Assembly (NCBI RefSeq): GCF_014198245.1 | Contig: NZ_JACIHE010000007.1 | Span: 248,001-312,000, forward strand | Source of the DNA: Bradyrhizobium sp. cir1 | Lineage (GTDB): Bacteria; Pseudomonadota; Alphaproteobacteria; Rhizobiales; Xanthobacteraceae | Direction: 5' to 3' | DNA: 64,000 nucleotides | Shown: positions 61,553-64,000 of the stretch, one piece after another | Position numbering within the stretch: the first letter of the stretch is position 1 | How the letters are laid out: each line of letters begins with the position of its first letter | Notes under the pieces: generated by a model | What the model was told of the DNA's origin: nothing | Database searches by the model: none | What the model saw: the letters and a program-made list of their open reading frames with translations, nothing else | Position numbers and translations under genes: made by a program

Positions 61553-61705
61553 TCAGGTGAGGAAGATCGCCATCAGGATCACGATGAGCGCGACCGAGGC
61601 CGTGCCGTACTTCACCAGCTTGATGAAGCCCTCATAGGTCTGCTCGTGGGCAACGTAGTCGTTGCCGTCGGCAGTGGTGTACGCCACTTCGCTATGGTCA
61701 GCCAT
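61553..61705 (-). CDS. aa3-type cytochrome c oxidase subunit IV
   Basis: This is a 50-residue protein with a short polar start ('MADHSEVAYTTADGNDYVAH'), 'EQTYEGFIKLVKYGT' and one membrane helix ('ASVALIVILMAIFLT'). This is the pattern of the small alphaproteobacterial oxidase subunit IV. The main oxidase genes are not in the window. It lies upstream of the transhydrogenase operon on the same strand, about 140 bases away. Confidence 0.88.
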   Translation of the reverse strand: MADHSEVAYTTADGNDYVAHEQTYEGFIKLVKYGTASVALIVILMAIFLT

Positions 61706-61802
61706 GGATTGTCCCCAGTCGAAAGTCGAATTCTCGGGCTGGGATACCTTAATCTTTCGGGCAGGGCAACGGCAGGCAGGCGCGGTTTTCCCGCAAATCG
61801 GG

Positions 61803-62198
61803 TCATTTGGAATTCCGATTGTCGCGGATCCAGCGCGTGAGACTCTGCTCGCTGACTTCGCCGGCGGCGAGAGAGAGCATGATGGTTGTCGCTTCCGCCG
61901 GATCGGGACTGAACGCCACACCATTCTTGTGCAGAAAGATCATCATCGCCAAGAAGGCAATGCGCTTGTTTCCATCGACAAATGCATGGTTCTTCGCGAG
62001 CCCGAATGCATTGGCTGCGGCAAGTTCGTCCAACGGCGCCTGCTCGTAGCGCCATTTGTTGATCGGGCGATCGAGCGCCGACCGCAACATGCCTGCGTCA
62101 CGCAGTCCAGGCGCGCCTCCGAAGCGTCGGAGTTGCCGACTGTGAATGGCGACGGCCTGCTCGTAAGTGATCCAGAGCGGCTCCTGAGGATCGCTCAT
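61803..62198 (-). CDS. Doc-type (Fic-fold) toxin
   Basis: This is a 131-residue death-on-curing family protein. The active motif 'NHAFVDGNKRIAFLAM' (about 70-85) matches H-x-F-x-D-x-N-K-R of Doc, which phosphorylates elongation factor Tu. 'GAPGLRDAGMLRSALDRP' near residue 28 is also typical. It follows its AbrB-type antitoxin by 11 bases. It is complete and probably active. Confidence 0.92.
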   Translation of the reverse strand: MSDPQEPLWITYEQAVAIHSRQLRRFGGAPGLRDAGMLRSALDRPINKWRYEQAPLDELAAANAFGLAKNHAFVDGNKRIAFLAMMIFLHKNGVAFSPDPAEATTIMLSLAAGEVSEQSLTRWIRDNRNSK

Positions 62199-62209
62199 TG
62201 CATGGCCGA

Positions 62210-62434
62210 TTATTTCGCAAGCGCCGCGAGCGTGTCGCGATACTTGTCCATCACTTCGTCGGCGATTTCCATCGTCCGCTCGAAGTCGGGATCGTAGGGC
62301 AGCGCCTGGAAGCCACCGCCGGGCAATTCCACGATATGCAGTTGCTGCCCGCGCTTGAGATCGAGCCGCTGCATCAATTCGCGCGGCAGCAGCAGTCCGT
62401 CTGAATTGCCGATCTTCTTGATCTCAATTTTCAT
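62210..62434 (-). CDS. AbrB/MazE-type antitoxin
   Basis: This is a 74-residue DNA-binding antitoxin. The N-terminal swapped-hairpin domain reads 'MKIEIKKIGNSDGLLLPREL' and 'MQRLDLKRGQQLHIVE'. The C-terminal part ('FERTMEIADEVMDKYRDTLA') would cover the toxin. A perfect 18-bp palindrome sits 18 bases upstream of the start, the expected self-repression site. An AbrB-type antitoxin with a Doc toxin is a known mixed pairing. Confidence 0.9.
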   Translation of the reverse strand: MKIEIKKIGNSDGLLLPRELMQRLDLKRGQQLHIVELPGGGFQALPYDPDFERTMEIADEVMDKYRDTLAALAK

Positions 62435-62452
62435 GGCCCTTGGCTCCAGCGC

Positions 62453-62470
62453 GTTATACATATGTATAAC
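62453..62470. promoter_or_regulatory. Palindromic operator of the Doc/AbrB pair
   Basis: GTTATACATATGTATAAC is a perfect 18-bp palindrome in a very AT-rich patch, 18 bases ahead of the antitoxin start, with bases resembling a -10 element ('tataac'). Toxin-antitoxin complexes usually bind such palindromes to repress their own promoter. Confidence 0.8.
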
Positions 62471-62526
62471 ATCGCCGAAGACCTGGTTCAACAGATGTTT
62501 TACGTGCCGCAAGGGCGCCCGCCGCC

Positions 62527-64000
62527 TCAGCCCATCGCCTCCAGCTCGTCGATCATGCCGGCGATGACCGAGAGGCCGCCATCCCAGAATTTGGGATCCT
62601 TGGCATCTAACCCGAACGGCCGCAGCAGTTCGGAATAGTGCTTGGTGCCGCCGGCGGCGAGCATGTCGAGATAGCGCTCGGCAAAGCCTTCGGCCGCGTT
62701 CTCGTAGACGGCGTAGAGCGAGTTCACGAGGCAATCGCCGAAGGCATAGGCGTAGACGTAGAACGGCGAATGGATGAAGTGCGGGATGTACATCCAGTAG
62801 TTCTCGTAGCCCGACTTGATCTCGATCGCCGGCCCCAGGCTCTCGCCCTGCACCGACAGCCAGATCTCGCCGAGCCGCGTCGCGGTGAGCTCGCCGTTCT
62901 TGCGCTCGGTGTGGACCGCGCGCTCAAAGGAATAGAACGCGATCTGCCGCACCACGGTGTTGATCATGTCCTCGACCTTGCCGGCGAGCAGCGCCTGGCG
63001 CTGTCTTGCGTTTTTGGTCTGGGCAAGCAGCCGCTTGAAGGTGAGCATCTCGCCGAACACGCTCGCGGTCTCCGCCAGCGTCAGCGGCGTCGGCGCCATC
63101 AGCGCGCCGTTCTTCGCCGCCAGCACCTGATGCACGCCATGGCCGAGCTCATGGGCGAGCGTCATCACGTCGCGCGGCTTGCCCTGGTAGTTCATCAGCA
63201 CGTAGGGGTGCGCCGACGGCGTGGTCGGATGCGAGAACGCGCCCGGCACCTTGCCCGGACGCACCGGCGCATCGATCCAGCGATCGGTGAAGAAGCGCTC
63301 GGCGATGTCGGCCATCTCAGGCGAGAAGCCCCGATAGGCCGTCAGCACCATGTTGCGCGCATCGGGCCAGCCGATGACGTCGGTCGCCGCGAACGGCAGC
63401 GGCGCGTTGCGATCCCAATAGGCCAGGCGCTTCTTGCCGAACCACTTTGCCTTCAGCGCGTAATAGCGATGCGACAGCTTTGGATAGGCGGCGCGGACCG
63501 AGGCGACCAGCGCATCCACCACCTCGCGCTCGACGCGGTTGTTCAGATGGCGGGAATCCGCGACGTCCTTGAAACCGCGCCAGCGATCGGAGATGTCCTT
63601 GTCCTTGGCGAGCGTGTTGGTGATCAGCGCGAAGGTGCGCTCATTGGCCTTGAAGGTCTTCGCCAGCGCCTCCGCCGCGCTCTTGCGCTTTGAGCCGTCG
63701 CGGTCCTGCAGCAGGTTGAGCGTCGGCTCGATCGCGAGCTCCTTGGCCCCGACCTTGAAGCGCAGGCTGGAGATGGTCTGGTCGAACAGGCGGTTGAAGG
63801 CGGAATAGCCGGTCTGCGCCTTCTCCAGGAAGAGCTGCTCGAGCTTGTCGTCGAGCTGGTACGGCTTCTCCTTGCGCAGATCCTCGATCCACGGACGGTA
63901 ATACGCCAGCTCCGGGGCCTGCATCGCGCGGGTCAAAATATCGTCATCGATACGGTTGAGCTCGAGCGCGAAGAACAGAAGGTGCGTGGACGCCGCCGTC
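62527..64000 (-). CDS. pepF: M3-family oligoendopeptidase F (N-terminus cut by window edge)
   Basis: This zinc metallopeptidase cleaves short peptides in the cytoplasm. The frame is open to the right edge, where residues 'HLLFFALELNRIDDD' precede 'APELAYYRPWIEDLR', so the true start lies outside. About 490 codons are visible of the usual 600 or so. The zinc site is 'LAHELGHGVHQVL' (HExxH) with the downstream Glu in 'TLAETASVFGEM'. The protein ends 'GMIDELEAMG'. It converges on nothing here; the antitoxin gene follows on the same strand. Confidence 0.93.
   Translation of the reverse strand, partial: TAASTHLLFFALELNRIDDDILTRAMQAPELAYYRPWIEDLRKEKPYQLDDKLEQLFLEKAQTGYSAFNRLFDQTISSLRFKVGAKELAIEPTLNLLQDRDGSKRKSAAEALAKTFKANERTFALITNTLAKDKDISDRWRGFKDVADSRHLNNRVEREVVDALVASVRAAYPKLSHRYYALKAKWFGKKRLAYWDRNAPLPFAATDVIGWPDARNMVLTAYRGFSPEMADIAERFFTDRWIDAPVRPGKVPGAFSHPTTPSAHPYVLMNYQGKPRDVMTLAHELGHGVHQVLAAKNGALMAPTPLTLAETASVFGEMLTFKRLLAQTKNARQRQALLAGKVEDMINTVVRQIAFYSFERAVHTERKNGELTATRLGEIWLSVQGESLGPAIEIKSGYENYWMYIPHFIHSPFYVYAYAFGDCLVNSLYAVYENAAEGFAERYLDMLAAGGTKHYSELLRPFGLDAKDPKFWDGGLSVIAGMIDELEAMG

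Overview
The window is chromosomal DNA from a GC-rich soil alphaproteobacterium, most likely a Bradyrhizobium or a close relative (inference). The reasons are a hmuP/hmuTUV/hmuR heme-uptake locus with an IsdG-type heme oxygenase, a nirK-nirV nitrite reductase module with nnrS, hemN and a Crp/Fnr regulator beside it, small Bradyrhizobium-type conserved proteins, and the dispersed 'cgtcattgcgag...ctcgcaatgacg' palindromic repeats. I saw no tRNA, rRNA, CRISPR array, transposase or integrase. Gene order looks like core genome rather than a genomic island.

Layout. 1-7.6 kb: a chemoreceptor cut by the left edge, a CtBP-like dehydrogenase heading a carbohydrate ABC operon (binding protein and two permeases, no ATPase), and an exported phytase-like esterase. 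7.6-16.3 kb: a complete heme acquisition locus, with hmuR, heme oxygenase, hutX, exbB, exbD and tonB on the minus strand diverging from hmuP-hmuTUV. 16.5-20.2 kb: a MuiA-like envelope protein, an atypical FixJ-family regulator and an AraC regulator. 20.2-26.9 kb: a denitrification/low-oxygen cluster (nnrS, Crp/Fnr regulator, DUF1858 protein, hemN, a small membrane protein, nirK, nirV). Its intergenic regions carry four TTG-N8-CAA boxes.

27.3-34.7 kb: a 3-oxoacid CoA-transferase pair, an AsmA protein, and a dctA-like symporter plus a PrpF-family tautomerase with a divergent LysR regulator. 35-43.4 kb: a second carbohydrate ABC operon without ATPase, a polyamine-type potCBA set without its binding protein, a RelE/ParE-type toxin-antitoxin pair and glpD. 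43.5-49.9 kb: a PAS-GGDEF-EAL protein, an LhgO-like oxidoreductase, a run of four very small proteins (two of them DUF465) and a GGDEF protein. 49.9-58.5 kb: purEK, aquaporin, ribosomal protein S21 with a Gly-rich tail, a TPR lipoprotein, a cupin, two cation/proton antiporters and an alpha/beta hydrolase. 58.5-64 kb: the pntAA-pntAB-pntB transhydrogenase operon, a 50-residue aa3 oxidase subunit, a Doc/AbrB toxin-antitoxin pair with a perfect 18-bp palindromic operator, and the first part of a pepF-type peptidase running off the right edge.

How the parts fit: heme import, coproporphyrinogen oxidation without oxygen and nitrite reduction sit side by side, which suits an organism moving between oxic and denitrifying life. 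The most useful leads are the shared Fnr/NnrR-type boxes that draw two uncharacterised small proteins into that regulon, a response regulator with Glu at the phospho-acceptor position, a dehydrogenase that has lost two glycines of its nucleotide-binding loop, and two sugar transporters that must borrow an ATPase. I could not run any search. Family names rest on motifs recognised by eye.
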